IMG/VR virus record: IMGVR_UViG_3300043409_002136
Location: 1 to 39,792 of that record
Length of the DNA: 39,792 nucleotides
Direction: 5' to 3' (one strand)
Origin: a virus
A program made the position numbers and the translations under genes. Positions 5,724 to 14,637 of the stretch are shown piece by piece (positions within the stretch are counted from its first letter, which is position 1; every line of letters begins with the position of its first letter). The notes under the pieces were generated by a model. The model saw only the letters and a list, made by a program, of their open reading frames with translations. It searched no databases and was not told where the DNA came from.

Positions 5724-6211
5724 TTGTTATACAGTTTAAATTCTGCTTTTCTTCTTTTTAAAAGTCCTTTCAATTGCTTGCCCGCTACTGTTATATATTT
5801 ATTTTCAAACCATTTTTTTATATCTTCAATAGGAGCTTTTTTATTTATTAAATTAAACAACTTATCACTACCTCCTGTATTATATGTATGACTAACTAAA
5901 GCATCAAACTGATTTTGTTTTAAAACAATTTTTATTTTTTTTATAACAATATTTTCATAAGCTTTTAAATCCTTCTCTAGTAATTTCTCAGCTTGCAACT
6001 CGTCTTTTACAATAGAGTATTTATATGCTTTTTCTTTATTTTCAACACCTTTCAAAAAAACCCCTTTTTCATTCCTGATAGCGTGACCATATCCTTCAGT
6101 CCAAATTCCAGCGGGACACATTTTAGGTTGTAATCCTATTTTTTTTAAATCCCCGTCGTGAATGCTCTCGAAAAACTTAATTAAATCAATTCCTATTTTT
6201 GTCGTTTTCAT
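5720..6211 (-). CDS. Endolysin, GH24 phage-lysozyme family
   Basis: 163 residues, standard length for a T4-type/GH24 muramidase that cleaves the MurNAc-GlcNAc bond of peptidoglycan at lysis. Visible motifs: Glu15 in FFES (general acid), the CPAGIWTEGYGHA block at about 32-44 with Thr38 and His43, and FDALVSHTYNTG in the second lobe. No signal peptide is seen, so release should depend on a holin; three small membrane proteins lie directly upstream in the same operon. Confidence 0.93.
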   Translation of the reverse strand: MKTTKIGIDLIKFFESIHDGDLKKIGLQPKMCPAGIWTEGYGHAIRNEKGVFLKGVENKEKAYKYSIVKDELQAEKLLEKDLKAYENIVIKKIKIVLKQNQFDALVSHTYNTGGSDKLFNLINKKAPIEDIKKWFENKYITVAGKQLKGLLKRRKAEFKLYNK

Positions 6212-6491
6212 TTTTCCAAGATTTTAAAAAAGCATCGCGTTCTCTTTCATTATTTTTTATTTTCTTTAATTTAAGCTCCTCTTTTTTTATTTCTATTTCT
6301 AATAAGTTGTGGTTTTTTTCTTTTTTATATTTTAAAAACTCGCTTTTTATTTTAAAAATTAACAAGGTTATTGTTAAAAACCATAGTATAGTGCTTTTGA
6401 TGTTTTCTATACCAAAATATTGCAAAGCCGCATTTAAGCTTACTAGTATGATAGTCAATCTATCCGCTATATATTCTTTTATCTCTCCCAT
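6186..6491 (-). CDS. Membrane protein of the lysis block (holin- or spanin-like)
   Basis: 101 residues: one or two hydrophobic segments at about 12-48 (LTIILVSLNAALQYFG, ILWFLTITLLIF) then a long lysine/glutamate-rich helix (about 50-100). Overlaps the start of the lysozyme gene and the end of 6479-6790. The TM-plus-charged-helix arrangement fits a holin-associated or inner-membrane spanin-like protein; the role is inferred from position. Confidence 0.65.
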   Translation of the reverse strand: MGEIKEYIADRLTIILVSLNAALQYFGIENIKSTILWFLTITLLIFKIKSEFLKYKKEKNHNLLEIEIKKEELKLKKIKNNERERDAFLKSWKNENDKNRN

Positions 6492-6790
6492 TTACTTAAT
6501 ACAAAAAATAATAATAATATTATAAAAAAAGGAATAAAAGAATATTCTTTTTCAACTTTAAAATTAGTAAAAAATTTTAATATAGAAAAAAGGAATAAAG
6601 ATATAGAAAAAATCATACCTATAAATCTAATAATTCTACTTCTATGATTCTTAAACAAAAAGAAAATAATAAAATAGTTAAAACAAAAAAACATACCATT
6701 CCATAAATTGATTTCGTTGTTGCCTATAATCAAATAGACAATCATAAAAACAAAGTACATTATAAACGGTATGTCTTTATTTTTTACCAT
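6479..6790 (-). CDS. Multi-pass membrane protein of the lysis block
   Basis: 103 residues with three or four hydrophobic segments (IMYFVFMIVYLII, MFFCFNYFIIFFLF, FIGMIFSISLFLFS, FIPFFIILLLFFVL) and very little soluble sequence. It lies between two other membrane proteins, upstream of the lysozyme. A holin or antiholin role is plausible but not shown by any family motif. Confidence 0.65.
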   Translation of the reverse strand: MVKNKDIPFIMYFVFMIVYLIIGNNEINLWNGMFFCFNYFIIFFLFKNHRSRIIRFIGMIFSISLFLFSILKFFTNFKVEKEYSFIPFFIILLLFFVLSKWER

Positions 6791-7020
6791 TACAAAGCCT
6801 TATTAGGTATAATAGCTCCTCCTGATTTTGTTCTATGATTTTGTTCGTTTTTGCTTTTATCTTTGGCAAAATATCCTATTAAGAACAGTCCTATTGATAT
6901 AAGCAACTGTTTTCCTGTTTTGCCATCAAAATACCCTAGCAAATAAGCGTCAATTAACGCATCAATAGACAATATAAAAGCTGGTACAAATCCCGAAATT
7001 GTTGTTTTAAAATCTTTCAT
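6790..7020 (-). CDS. Holin-like membrane protein
   Basis: 76 residues with two hydrophobic segments (about 9-29 and 38-51: FVPAFILSIDALIDAYLLGY, LISIGLFLIGYFAKD) and a polar, basic C-terminus. The size and layout match small phage holins of Bacteroidota phages. Stop and next start abut at 6790. First gene of the lysis block after the fibre gene. Confidence 0.75.
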   Translation of the reverse strand: MKDFKTTISGFVPAFILSIDALIDAYLLGYFDGKTGKQLLISIGLFLIGYFAKDKSKNEQNHRTKSGGAIIPNKAL

Positions 7021-7048
7021 TTTTATTTATTGTTTTTAAGTTTATTAT

Positions 7049-8761
7049 TTAAGAAACGACCCAGTTTGTTCCATTAAAAAAAACAGGGCAAATAGTTGAA
7101 CCACCACCGACTACTACATCCAAGTAAATAGGATTTAAGGCATCTGTTACATAAAACCTTTGTCCAAAGGTAGAGTTAGGCAATGTGTTTACAATAAGTG
7201 AATTTTGACCAACCGAATTAATAAAACTGTTTCCTTGAAAAAATGAATCTATTTTGTTATATCCAAATTCATCCACGAAGTTGTCTGTAAAAAAACTAGA
7301 TATTTCGTTATTATAAAACTCATTAAATATATTATTTCTAGTAAAACGATACCCTATTGTATTGCCAAAAAATGAATCCCCTATTGTGTTGTCAGTAAAG
7401 GAAGCACCTATTGTGTTGTCATAAAAATCATTACCTATTGTGTTGCCTTGAAAACCATCCGCTATTGTGTTGTATTGCAAATAAGTCCCTATTGTGTTGC
7501 CAGTAAATGAAGTACATATTTTGTTGTATTGAAAATTATCCCCTATTGTGTTAATCCTAAAATCATACTCTATTGTGTTATTACTAAAATTATACTCTAT
7601 TGTGTTGCCTATAAAACTATCCCCTATTGTGTTAGAATAAAAAGTGCCTATTATTGTGTTGACAGTAAAAGTATCCCCTATTTTGTTATGTTGAAAAGCC
7701 GCAGATATTGTGTTGTCATAACAATAATCCCCTATTGTGTTGCTAGTAAAATTACCTATTATTGTGTTGTTCTTAAAATCATTACCTATTGTGTTGTTAA
7801 AAATATTATCCCCTATTGTGTTGTCATTAAAATTATTGCCTATTGTGTTGCCACTAAATACTCCAAGAGCAACACTGTTAAATAATTTGTATGTTTTAAT
7901 AACATTATCATAACACCCATTATCTCCATTAGAGAAAAATAATTTCTGATACCCTGCACGTTCATATCTAATATGTCGCCAATCTGTGCCTATGTCATTA
8001 TTTTTATCCGTATCAATTCTTCTGTATATTTTGCCTTTTGAAAAACCCTCAGTATTATTATTATCTCTAGTTAGTCCGTTAAAAGTATAGTAAACAATAT
8101 CTTGTTTATAAAGAGCGGAGTAACATATATTCCTAAACTCGCTATTATTTACAGCCGTTAAATACAAAGGCTCAATAACATCGCTAGATTTTAAAATATT
8201 AGTTATTGGTTGTATATATGTAGTCATATAATCGGTTAATAAATAAACCTGTCCTTTTATCAAAAGACTATCGGCAACTAAGTCCTGTAATTCTGCATAG
8301 GTTTTTTCTATAACACCCCCGCCACCTGCGCCTGTGCTAATATTTGAAATTATAAAATCGATTTCCGCCTTTGAATAAACTTCAGAGTATGTAGTCCATT
8401 CAACACCTGTCCATTGCCATAATTGATAAGGCGATTCATCAAACGGCTCTAGCTCCATATAGAAATCAGCATAGTTATAATAAGGAGGAGGAACGTCATT
8501 TGGATTATTGTATCCTGTAAACAATTGAACTCCGTTATTATTTATGTTTTCAAGATCTATTTTTAACGAATTAATAGAATCCACAACGCTATTATTTTCC
8601 GTAGTCGTTAGATTTTCCAAATTACCGATACTGCTATTTGAAAAATCAGCAATTAAACGCAATATAGGATTTAAAACATTTGCCGTTATTTCGTTGTTTC
8701 CGTTAGCTATAATAAATGAGTTAATCTGATTTATTACCGTTAAATAATTAGGAATAGGCAT
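7049..8761 (-). CDS. Tail fibre protein with 9-residue NTIG repeats
   Basis: 570 residues. Residues 1-150 form an N-terminal attachment region ending in a glycine stretch (GAGGGG at about 144-149). Residues 150-300 form a middle domain. Residues about 305-512 hold roughly 23 tandem 9-residue units of the form N-T/K-I-G-x-x-F-x-x, predicted to stack into a beta-solenoid. The last 50 residues (ending NGTNWVVS) form a cap like those that close phage fibres. At DNA level the repeats appear as 27-bp units with the core ctattgtgttg. Probable host-recognition fibre. Confidence 0.82.
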   Translation of the reverse strand: MPIPNYLTVINQINSFIIANGNNEITANVLNPILRLIADFSNSSIGNLENLTTTENNSVVDSINSLKIDLENINNNGVQLFTGYNNPNDVPPPYYNYADFYMELEPFDESPYQLWQWTGVEWTTYSEVYSKAEIDFIISNISTGAGGGGVIEKTYAELQDLVADSLLIKGQVYLLTDYMTTYIQPITNILKSSDVIEPLYLTAVNNSEFRNICYSALYKQDIVYYTFNGLTRDNNNTEGFSKGKIYRRIDTDKNNDIGTDWRHIRYERAGYQKLFFSNGDNGCYDNVIKTYKLFNSVALGVFSGNTIGNNFNDNTIGDNIFNNTIGNDFKNNTIIGNFTSNTIGDYCYDNTISAAFQHNKIGDTFTVNTIIGTFYSNTIGDSFIGNTIEYNFSNNTIEYDFRINTIGDNFQYNKICTSFTGNTIGTYLQYNTIADGFQGNTIGNDFYDNTIGASFTDNTIGDSFFGNTIGYRFTRNNIFNEFYNNEISSFFTDNFVDEFGYNKIDSFFQGNSFINSVGQNSLIVNTLPNSTFGQRFYVTDALNPIYLDVVVGGGSTICPVFFNGTNWVVS

Positions 8762-8763
8762 AT

Positions 8764-9387
8764 TTAATAATTGTTAAAATCGTTACTAAAATCGTTGTTA
8801 AAATCGCCATTAGGCAAAAAAACTATATTCTCAAATAAATTGTCAAAATCGGATGGACTACCATCGTATATAAAAGGCAATTCGTCTTCTAAAGCATCAT
8901 TCATTGATTTAAGCTTTATTACCCCCCCACCTTCGGCATTCATAGGATCATAAGTATAATTATCGGTTGTCATTCCAAACTCAAAGCCATAAACCTCAAC
9001 AGTGCCATCATATAACTGTAAAGCAACAAAGTAATCAGAGTAATCTAATTGTTTTAAAATACATTTTACATTTTCTGACACTCCTAAAACTAAAATAGTA
9101 ACCGAATGTAAATACTGAGGATTGCCTTGTACAATTGATTTTTCAACAACCCCAAAAATACTGCTTGAATTTTCAGAAGCTGAAAAAAAAAAGCCTTTTT
9201 TATTTTCTTTTAAATTAAACGAAACTCTATGCCTACAAGTATGTATATCGTTTAAAGATACATAACTAGTTAAAATTTGTTTGTTTAAAATATCGCTTCT
9301 GTTTACTAATATTGCCTGTTGATAATATTGTTTTTGAATATTCCCACAACGCAAATCTAATCCAAAGGTTATTTTTTCGCAACTCAT
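8764..9387 (-). CDS. Tail-tube-like protein, paralogue of 11660-12277
   Basis: 207 residues. Aligns over most of its length with the 205-residue product of 11660-12277: QQAILVNRSDI with QQAVFINISDI, LQLYDGTVEVYGFEFGM with YQLYDGTVEVYGITNGL, NYTYDP with DYTYDI, and a following GGG and 'SM..A.E...P..Y' segment. The 'DGT..VYG...G' strand pattern is typical of phage tail-tube proteins of Bacteroidota phages. C-terminus carries an Asn/Asp/Phe-rich tail (NGDFNNDFSNDFNNY). Lies between the connector and fibre genes. Confidence 0.65.
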   Translation of the reverse strand: MSCEKITFGLDLRCGNIQKQYYQQAILVNRSDILNKQILTSYVSLNDIHTCRHRVSFNLKENKKGFFFSASENSSSIFGVVEKSIVQGNPQYLHSVTILVLGVSENVKCILKQLDYSDYFVALQLYDGTVEVYGFEFGMTTDNYTYDPMNAEGGGVIKLKSMNDALEDELPFIYDGSPSDFDNLFENIVFLPNGDFNNDFSNDFNNY

Positions 9388-9977
9388 TTGCTTATATTTC
9401 TTGTTTTAAATCCATAGCCTTTTGCCTTTGTAGTTCCGCATTCATCGGAATTACAACCGCAAGTATCCTCCGAGCATTTATAGTAATCAAAAATATCTTT
9501 ATTTGCGCATAGGTATTTTAAAGTTCTTTCAAAAGATATTTTCCCCATATTTCTATATTTGTCAGAAAATAACTCTAGTTCTTTTAGAGTTTTTGGAATT
9601 GAAAATTCATTTGTCTTTGTTACAATACCGTTTGCAGTATCATTAAATCCGTTAATTACAATGTATCTTGAATAAGAATAGTAAGCCATTATTTTATAAA
9701 TGCCCTCGAATCGTCGTTGTTTATTTGAACAATCTACATAATAACCTCCATTTAAAAGCAAGTTTTTCTCATTATAATATTCAGGTTTTTGATTGTCAGG
9801 ATTTGATATATAGTCTTGAACCTCTTTTATTATATTTTCAATTTCAATCCAAACATCACAAAAAAGCTCCGCTAAATCAAAATTTAAAGCCTCTGTTTCT
9901 GCAATACATAGCTTTGACAAATCACAATGCTTTGCCAATATGCCAATACAATTATAATGGTGTGGTAATAGTTTCAT
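9384..9977 (-). CDS. Probable head-tail connector protein
   Basis: 197 residues, helical. The central FEGIYKIMAYYSYSRYIVING and 'TKTNEFSIPKTLKELELFSDKYRNMGKISFE' patterns match connector-like proteins of Bacteroidota phages that sit directly after the portal. Cysteine-rich C-terminus (CSEDTCGCNSDECG). Overlaps the portal gene end by 26 bp and the next gene start by ATGA. Confidence 0.65.
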   Translation of the reverse strand: MKLLPHHYNCIGILAKHCDLSKLCIAETEALNFDLAELFCDVWIEIENIIKEVQDYISNPDNQKPEYYNEKNLLLNGGYYVDCSNKQRRFEGIYKIMAYYSYSRYIVINGFNDTANGIVTKTNEFSIPKTLKELELFSDKYRNMGKISFERTLKYLCANKDIFDYYKCSEDTCGCNSDECGTTKAKGYGFKTRNISK

Positions 9978-11184
9978 TTGTTGTTATTTGTTCAGGGTTT
10001 CCGAGCAAAGCATCGGCGATATTGTCGACGTTAATAATTGGAATTATTTTGCATTCAAATCCTAAATAAGTCAAAGTATTTTCTAATTCCGTGCGTTCAT
10101 CAAGTGTTTGCTCAGTATAGAATTTCTTCATTTCTACATAAGTATCCGCACTTGTGCCAAATAGCGTGTTATCAGACTTAATTAACTGCTCAGGAATGTT
10201 ATTTGCGGCTGCGTAAATGTTTGATTTTACTGTATTCTTTGTTTCTGTAAAAATCTTTTCGTCAATCTCAGCTTTTATTTGTCCAACTTTAAAAACTTTT
10301 TCAATGTCATCAGTAGCACCAATTGAAAGGTGATAAGTTCCGCCTACGTTTTCAGAGCCTAGCCATAGCTTAATATCCTCCTGTACTTGTTCTTCCTCTT
10401 CTGTGTCCAATCCAGCCGTAACTACATAAGTTTTTCCTAAAAAACCTGTCCTTACTTGCCTATTAGTGTACATTGATATTCTGCTTTCTGTGTCTAAATC
10501 ATTATAAACTGCATCGAAAGGAGAAAGTGCATATTTAAACTCAGGTGTCATATTAAGATAATACACCTGTCCTCTATAATAAGGTAACATTACAGACAAG
10601 TCTACATTAATATCTTTTGCACCACTTAAAATGTAATCGTTTTTTATTTGCTCTAAAATTACATTTTTTTTATTAGAAAATGGATAATAGAAAGTGCAAT
10701 CGTTTTTATCTTTTCCAAATGAAAAAGATTTTGTTTTTGAGTAGTCTTTAAACCAGTATTTTGTGATATTATCATTATCGTCCTCTTTGCCTATTCTAGT
10801 TTTGGTATATTCTAAAACATCCAAAACGGGGACTAATTGTAATTTGTCGTCTAGTTTTTGACCTATATGAAAGAAAACACCGTTTTGTCTTGCAATATCA
10901 TTAGATGCTAACTTTACTATTTTAGAAATATTGTAATTTTTTTCGTAATTAACAACAAAGTCATTTACTACGCCTTTTCCTGAAATAAATTTAGCCATCA
11001 TTTTAGAGGCATTTTTTCCTGATGGCGAATTTAAAATAGCTAATTCAATTTCGTTTGGATAAAGATTGTTTTCACCATTATAAAAAACAGAATCATCTTT
11101 ATCTCCCTCTTGTTTTATTATGCGAGAATAAAGCTCTATAAACTTAGCTCTTGCTTTTACTAAAACATTTTTTGAATCTGACAT
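9952..11184 (-). CDS. Portal protein
   Basis: 410 residues, within the normal portal range. Contains ENNLYPNEIELAILNSPSGK near the N-terminus, a Gly/Tyr-rich wing region, and the characteristic C-terminal part 'SNIYAAANNIPEQLI..NTLFGTSADTYVEMKKFYTEQTLDERTELE', as in portals that end with a long stem helix. The portal forms the dodecameric DNA channel at one capsid vertex. It is placed downstream of the capsid gene rather than directly after the terminase. Confidence 0.82.
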   Translation of the reverse strand: MSDSKNVLVKARAKFIELYSRIIKQEGDKDDSVFYNGENNLYPNEIELAILNSPSGKNASKMMAKFISGKGVVNDFVVNYEKNYNISKIVKLASNDIARQNGVFFHIGQKLDDKLQLVPVLDVLEYTKTRIGKEDDNDNITKYWFKDYSKTKSFSFGKDKNDCTFYYPFSNKKNVILEQIKNDYILSGAKDINVDLSVMLPYYRGQVYYLNMTPEFKYALSPFDAVYNDLDTESRISMYTNRQVRTGFLGKTYVVTAGLDTEEEEQVQEDIKLWLGSENVGGTYHLSIGATDDIEKVFKVGQIKAEIDEKIFTETKNTVKSNIYAAANNIPEQLIKSDNTLFGTSADTYVEMKKFYTEQTLDERTELENTLTYLGFECKIIPIINVDNIADALLGNPEQITTNETITTPL

Positions 11185-11190
11185 TATTTT

Positions 11191-11655
11191 CTATTTTTTA
11201 TTTCTTTTTTTATGGTTTTTTTGCAAAGCAAAAACTGTATCGGATTCTTTTACTTCTGACAATTCGAATGGAATTTTATTATCAGGTAAGTTAAAAAGTT
11301 TTTTTCTTTCTTCTAAAACATCATCACTCCCGTTTTTTAAATATTCCTCTATAAAATTTGGCGTTAAAATATTGTCATAAAGTCTAAATGTTTTACCGTC
11401 TTTTTTATAAGATAGTATTTTCCCTTGTATTTTTTTTATAGAAATATTCATAGTTTTTTTTTGTGAATTTAACCCTTTTACTTCTTTGTTTGAATAAAAA
11501 GAAACTAATTTTTGCCAATCAGTAGCAAAAGAACAAGCAGTACAATTAGGCTTGTAATTATAAGCTTCTTGAAAATAACGCAAATATAAAGACATAAGGC
11601 TAGAATCCCTTCTAACCTTATTTTTGTCTAATAATATTAATTCATTAACAGTCAT
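11191..11655 (-). CDS. Structural-region protein, unknown
   Basis: 154 residues. Begins TVNELILLDKNKVRRDSSLM, has a CTAC pair at about 38-41, and ends in a basic tail (KNHKKRNKK). It lies between the tail-tube-like gene and the portal, where Bacteroidota phages often encode a small head-completion or portal-associated protein. No family named with confidence. Confidence 0.6.
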   Translation of the reverse strand: MTVNELILLDKNKVRRDSSLMSLYLRYFQEAYNYKPNCTACSFATDWQKLVSFYSNKEVKGLNSQKKTMNISIKKIQGKILSYKKDGKTFRLYDNILTPNFIEEYLKNGSDDVLEERKKLFNLPDNKIPFELSEVKESDTVFALQKNHKKRNKK

Positions 11656-11659
11656 TTAT

Positions 11660-12277
11660 CTATACAGGTAATGGAAAATTTGCAAAATTAGAATCGAAAT
11701 CGGCATTTTCTCCACCCACTACATTAGATTTATAAACTAAAGGAATATAATTCTCAGGGGCATTTTCCATACTAGAAAGAACAATAGCTGTACCACCGCC
11801 CCCCTCCTGAATATCATAAGTATAATCCCCAGCAGATAAGCCGTTTGTGATTCCGTAAACCTCAACTGTGCCATCGTAAAGTTGATAAACCGCAACAAAT
11901 TTACCCTTACCTAGAGAATCTAGTATGCACTTTGCCTGCTCGTTAGAGCCTACTATCAAAATTTGAGCGTTGTGTTTATACTGAACATATCCTAAATCTG
12001 ATACTGTTTTTTCAAAATATCCTTTATAAGTGCTCCCGCTTTCCGATCCTACAAATCTGATTCCAGTTTTGCCTTCTTTTAAAGAAAAATTTACGCGATA
12101 AGGACAAATAGGATTTTCGGGATCAGGGTTGTTATCGGGTACAGATATTTGAATAGAGTTTTTTTCTATATCAGATATGTTAATAAAGACAGCTTGCTGA
12201 TAAAATTTACGAACGGGTGCGGTGCAAGATGCATCTTGTCCGTTTTTTAAAATTCCGCATATACTTGTAATTGCCAT
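11660..12277 (-). CDS. Tail-tube-like protein, paralogue of 8764-9387
   Basis: 205 residues. Shares with 8764-9387 the blocks QQAVFINISDI, FVAVYQLYDGTVEVYG and GLSAGDYTYD followed by a GGGG turn. The ordered beta pattern and 'DGT.EVYG' hairpin suggest a tail-tube or tube-initiator fold. It sits directly after the major capsid gene. A capsid-decoration role is the main alternative. Confidence 0.65.
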   Translation of the reverse strand: MAITSICGILKNGQDASCTAPVRKFYQQAVFINISDIEKNSIQISVPDNNPDPENPICPYRVNFSLKEGKTGIRFVGSESGSTYKGYFEKTVSDLGYVQYKHNAQILIVGSNEQAKCILDSLGKGKFVAVYQLYDGTVEVYGITNGLSAGDYTYDIQEGGGGTAIVLSSMENAPENYIPLVYKSNVVGGENADFDSNFANFPLPV

Positions 12278-12305
12278 ATTATTTTGTTTTTTAAATTATT
12301 ACCTG

Positions 12306-13379
12306 TTATAAGCTTTCAGAGCCTATATATACATACTCATTTGTAACCAATGCAGCACCTACATTAGCACCTCCTTTTATATAGATCATATCATCATCTT
12401 TTGAATACCAAATATCAAATGATGGCAATTGATCCAGTTCAGAAGTTCCAATTAATATATTAGTATTAGCAGTTAAAATAGCTCTATAAGGATTTCCTAA
12501 ATTTAAAGCAGAAATAACTCCATCAAATTCCTTATGTACATAAATAGGTATTCCAAATATTGTCATAACATTATTAGTGGAAAATGTTCTTTGAGATGTT
12601 ACTCCATCAGCGGAATAACAATCGCAATTATACATAGATCTGTCACTCAAAGAGTTAAGCCAAGATGCTAAAACAGAAGCCATAGCTTGCGTCATTTCAA
12701 ACCGAACCGTTGTAGTGTCGAACCATGGCAATACGCTTGCTTTTTTGTATGCGTTGTCTAAGTAAGCATACACAGCCTCTCCTGTCATACCTGCACCTAA
12801 AACGTTTTCTGAAACCACTATTTTTATTCCGTCCATTGCTTCGGCTTGCGTGAATATTCCGTCAGAGCTTCTAAGCAACTGATAGTTAATATCCGCACTT
12901 GAGATGCTAGTGTCCCCAAAGAATGCTACTCTCCATAAAGCCGCCTCTAAGTTTTTTTGGAATTTAGAAACTACAAACTGCATTAGTGCACTTTCTAAAT
13001 TTTCATCACCGAAAACTCTTTTATTTGTATTCCAAAACAAAAGAAAATCCTCTGAAAAGTTATTTATACAAATTGGTATTTTACAGGCTATCATACCCAT
13101 TACCCACGGCTTTGCAGTAAAGCCTAAATCTAAATCACATACTGGAATGTTGCAGTCTGAGGGATTCTTATAAGGAAAAGAATCGTATTGCGGTGAATTT
13201 GAAAGAATAGGTATTATGTTACCGTTTCTTACTCCAGTAATTACAGTGTGATTATCTGCAAGTTTTCCAATTTCAAATGCGCTTTCAAATACCGCATTTG
13301 CAAGCAGAACTTTGTCAGCAGAAACTAAATCGTTAACTAAAGATAATATTGCATTTGAAAAGTTTGTTGTTATAGCCAT
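12306..13379 (-). CDS. Major capsid protein
   Basis: 357 residues from the ATG at 13379 (start MAITTNFSNAILSLV). A longer in-frame reading to 13445 runs back into the protease gene and is unlikely. Position directly after the protease-scaffold gene, length, and the 'NLEAALWRVAFFGDT' and 'GIPIYVHKEFDGVISAL' blocks typical of HK97-fold capsids in Bacteroidota phages support the call. Starts 5 bp after the upstream stop, so abundant co-expression is expected. Confidence 0.82.
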   Translation of the reverse strand: MAITTNFSNAILSLVNDLVSADKVLLANAVFESAFEIGKLADNHTVITGVRNGNIIPILSNSPQYDSFPYKNPSDCNIPVCDLDLGFTAKPWVMGMIACKIPICINNFSEDFLLFWNTNKRVFGDENLESALMQFVVSKFQKNLEAALWRVAFFGDTSISSADINYQLLRSSDGIFTQAEAMDGIKIVVSENVLGAGMTGEAVYAYLDNAYKKASVLPWFDTTTVRFEMTQAMASVLASWLNSLSDRSMYNCDCYSADGVTSQRTFSTNNVMTIFGIPIYVHKEFDGVISALNLGNPYRAILTANTNILIGTSELDQLPSFDIWYSKDDDMIYIKGGANVGAALVTNEYVYIGSESL

Positions 13380-13383
13380 TTTA

Positions 13384-14454
13384 TTATTTTGTTTTAAATT
13401 TATTAAAGTTCGAAACTGCCAATGATGCGTTTGTTTGTTTTTCAATATTTGACTTTGGCGATTCTTTTTCTTGTTTTGGAATAGCCTTAGAACTAGCTTT
13501 GAAGTTTGATATTAAAACATCTTTTGATTTATTTTGCAAATCCAACTCAACTGCTTTGTTTGTAATTGCTTCTAATTGCTGAGTTAATGCTAATATTTCA
13601 GCCTTTGCATCATCTATTGTCATTTCCTCCTCTGATGGTATTATTTCAGTAAGTTCACCGCCGACAAAAACGTATGTTTCTCCACTTAACATTATGAAGC
13701 TACCCTCGGCATCATTTCCGTCAAAGGTCGCTTTTACTCCTAATTCAATAACTCCCGAATCTTCGAGTTCGAAAAAATCCAATTCTTTTCCGTCTGCCGT
13801 TTCTACAACTTTATTAGAAAATCCTTTTAAAAATTGCATTGCTTTATTTAGCAATGTTTGAGTTTTTTTATTCATTATTACTTCTTTTTTGTTAATATTA
13901 AATCTTTTTAACGCCACAGGTCTTAACACTTCTTCTATTGACGTAGCAAATCGCATTTTTACGGCTTCTTCAGCACTTATTGAAGTTTCATTTTGCATTA
14001 ACGCTAAAGATTCTTCTTTTGTTAAATCTGTATGTAAAGCGTAATGTTCGGCTATGTTTTTGTTCCAATTATCTAATTCGTTAGCAACTCTAAGTAGTTT
14101 TTTAGAATCCCCTTCAGAATAAGTCCAAGCGTTATGAACGAAGGGCTCAGTATGACCAGTTAAAATTCGTTCATCACCAGCAAGAAATATAACTGTTGCA
14201 ATAGACGCTACCTGCCCTTCTCCTAAAATTTTTATTTTAGCGTTGTTGTCTTTTGCATACCTCCTTAATTCGTTGTATATTGAAAACCCTGTTTCTACAT
14301 CCCCTCCGAAAGATCGCAACCTAACAAATATGTCTTTGCCCTCAGCTTTTGATAATTGATTTTGAACGCTAGAAAGGTTTACATAACCACCTTGTTCAAT
14401 AATCCAGTCCTCTTCAAAAGGCACAATCTCGCCATATATCTTAATTTCGTGCAT
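13384..14454 (-). CDS. Prohead protease (ClpP/S14 type) fused to scaffold
   Basis: 356 residues. Residues 1-170 follow the ClpP-like phage protease fold: RLRSFGGDVETGFSIYNEL (the 'SPGGDV..G..IYN.L' motif), GEGQVASIATVIFLAG with probable nucleophile Ser84, and VHNAW with His107. Residues about 190-356 form a different region with an acidic coiled segment (EEMTIDDAKAEILALTQQLE) typical of scaffolding domains. It should assemble and then cleave itself inside the prohead. Upstream of it lies the inserted lipoprotein/sRNA region. Confidence 0.88.
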   Translation of the reverse strand: MHEIKIYGEIVPFEEDWIIEQGGYVNLSSVQNQLSKAEGKDIFVRLRSFGGDVETGFSIYNELRRYAKDNNAKIKILGEGQVASIATVIFLAGDERILTGHTEPFVHNAWTYSEGDSKKLLRVANELDNWNKNIAEHYALHTDLTKEESLALMQNETSISAEEAVKMRFATSIEEVLRPVALKRFNINKKEVIMNKKTQTLLNKAMQFLKGFSNKVVETADGKELDFFELEDSGVIELGVKATFDGNDAEGSFIMLSGETYVFVGGELTEIIPSEEEMTIDDAKAEILALTQQLEAITNKAVELDLQNKSKDVLISNFKASSKAIPKQEKESPKSNIEKQTNASLAVSNFNKFKTK

Positions 14455-14520
14455 TCTTTTGATTTTTTTATAAAATTATACTATGTTATGTTAAAAAAAA
14501 TATTTTTTTTTGCTAAAATG

Positions 14521-14551
14521 TTTGCAAATAAAAAAAATAGGTTTAGATTTG
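14521..14551 (+). promoter_or_regulatory. Bacteroidota-type promoter
   Basis: TTTG at 14521-14524, 19 bases, then TAGATTTG at 14544-14551, matching the TTTG/TAnnTTTG consensus. It points right, against the surrounding operon, toward the small-RNA candidate and lipoprotein gene. Confidence 0.75.
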
Positions 14552-14557
14552 TATTGA

Positions 14558-14623
14558 ATTATCGTATAAAGTAATACGAAACTTTACAAAACTAAGAGAC
14601 CTGCAAAAAAACAGGTCTCTTTT
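14558..14623 (+). ncRNA. Candidate small RNA ending in an intrinsic terminator
   Basis: About seven bases after the promoter a region of roughly 65 nt begins that lacks an ORF. It holds two hairpins: TCGTAT/ATACGA (14562-14579) and AGAGACCTG/CAGGTCTCT (14595-14620) with an eight-base A-rich loop and T-run. The second is a good rho-independent terminator. The arrangement fits a discrete short RNA, or an attenuator leader for the lipoprotein gene that starts at 14638. Confidence 0.5.
14595..14623 (+). terminator. Intrinsic terminator/attenuator before the lipoprotein gene
   Basis: Nine-base perfect stem AGAGACCTG/CAGGTCTCT followed by TTT. It lies between the promoter at 14521 and the ATG at 14638, so read-through would be needed to express the gene from that promoter. 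On the minus strand the hairpin is followed by TTAG, a weaker terminator. Confidence 0.75.
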
Positions 14624-14637
14624 AATTTAAATTAATT

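Noticed and set aside
7529-7885. Plus-strand cysteine-rich repeat protein (IIPYCV repeats)
   Set aside because: It is the exact antisense of the NTIG repeat region of the fibre gene; the repeats come from the fibre coding sequence.
7049-8761. Diversity-generating retroelement target
   Set aside because: The repeats are regular solenoid units; no template repeat with adenine-specific changes and no reverse transcriptase are present.
13380-13445. N-terminal extension of the major capsid protein
   Set aside because: The 22 extra codons overlap the end of the protease gene in another frame and have no start context; the ATG at 13379 lies 5 bp after the protease stop.
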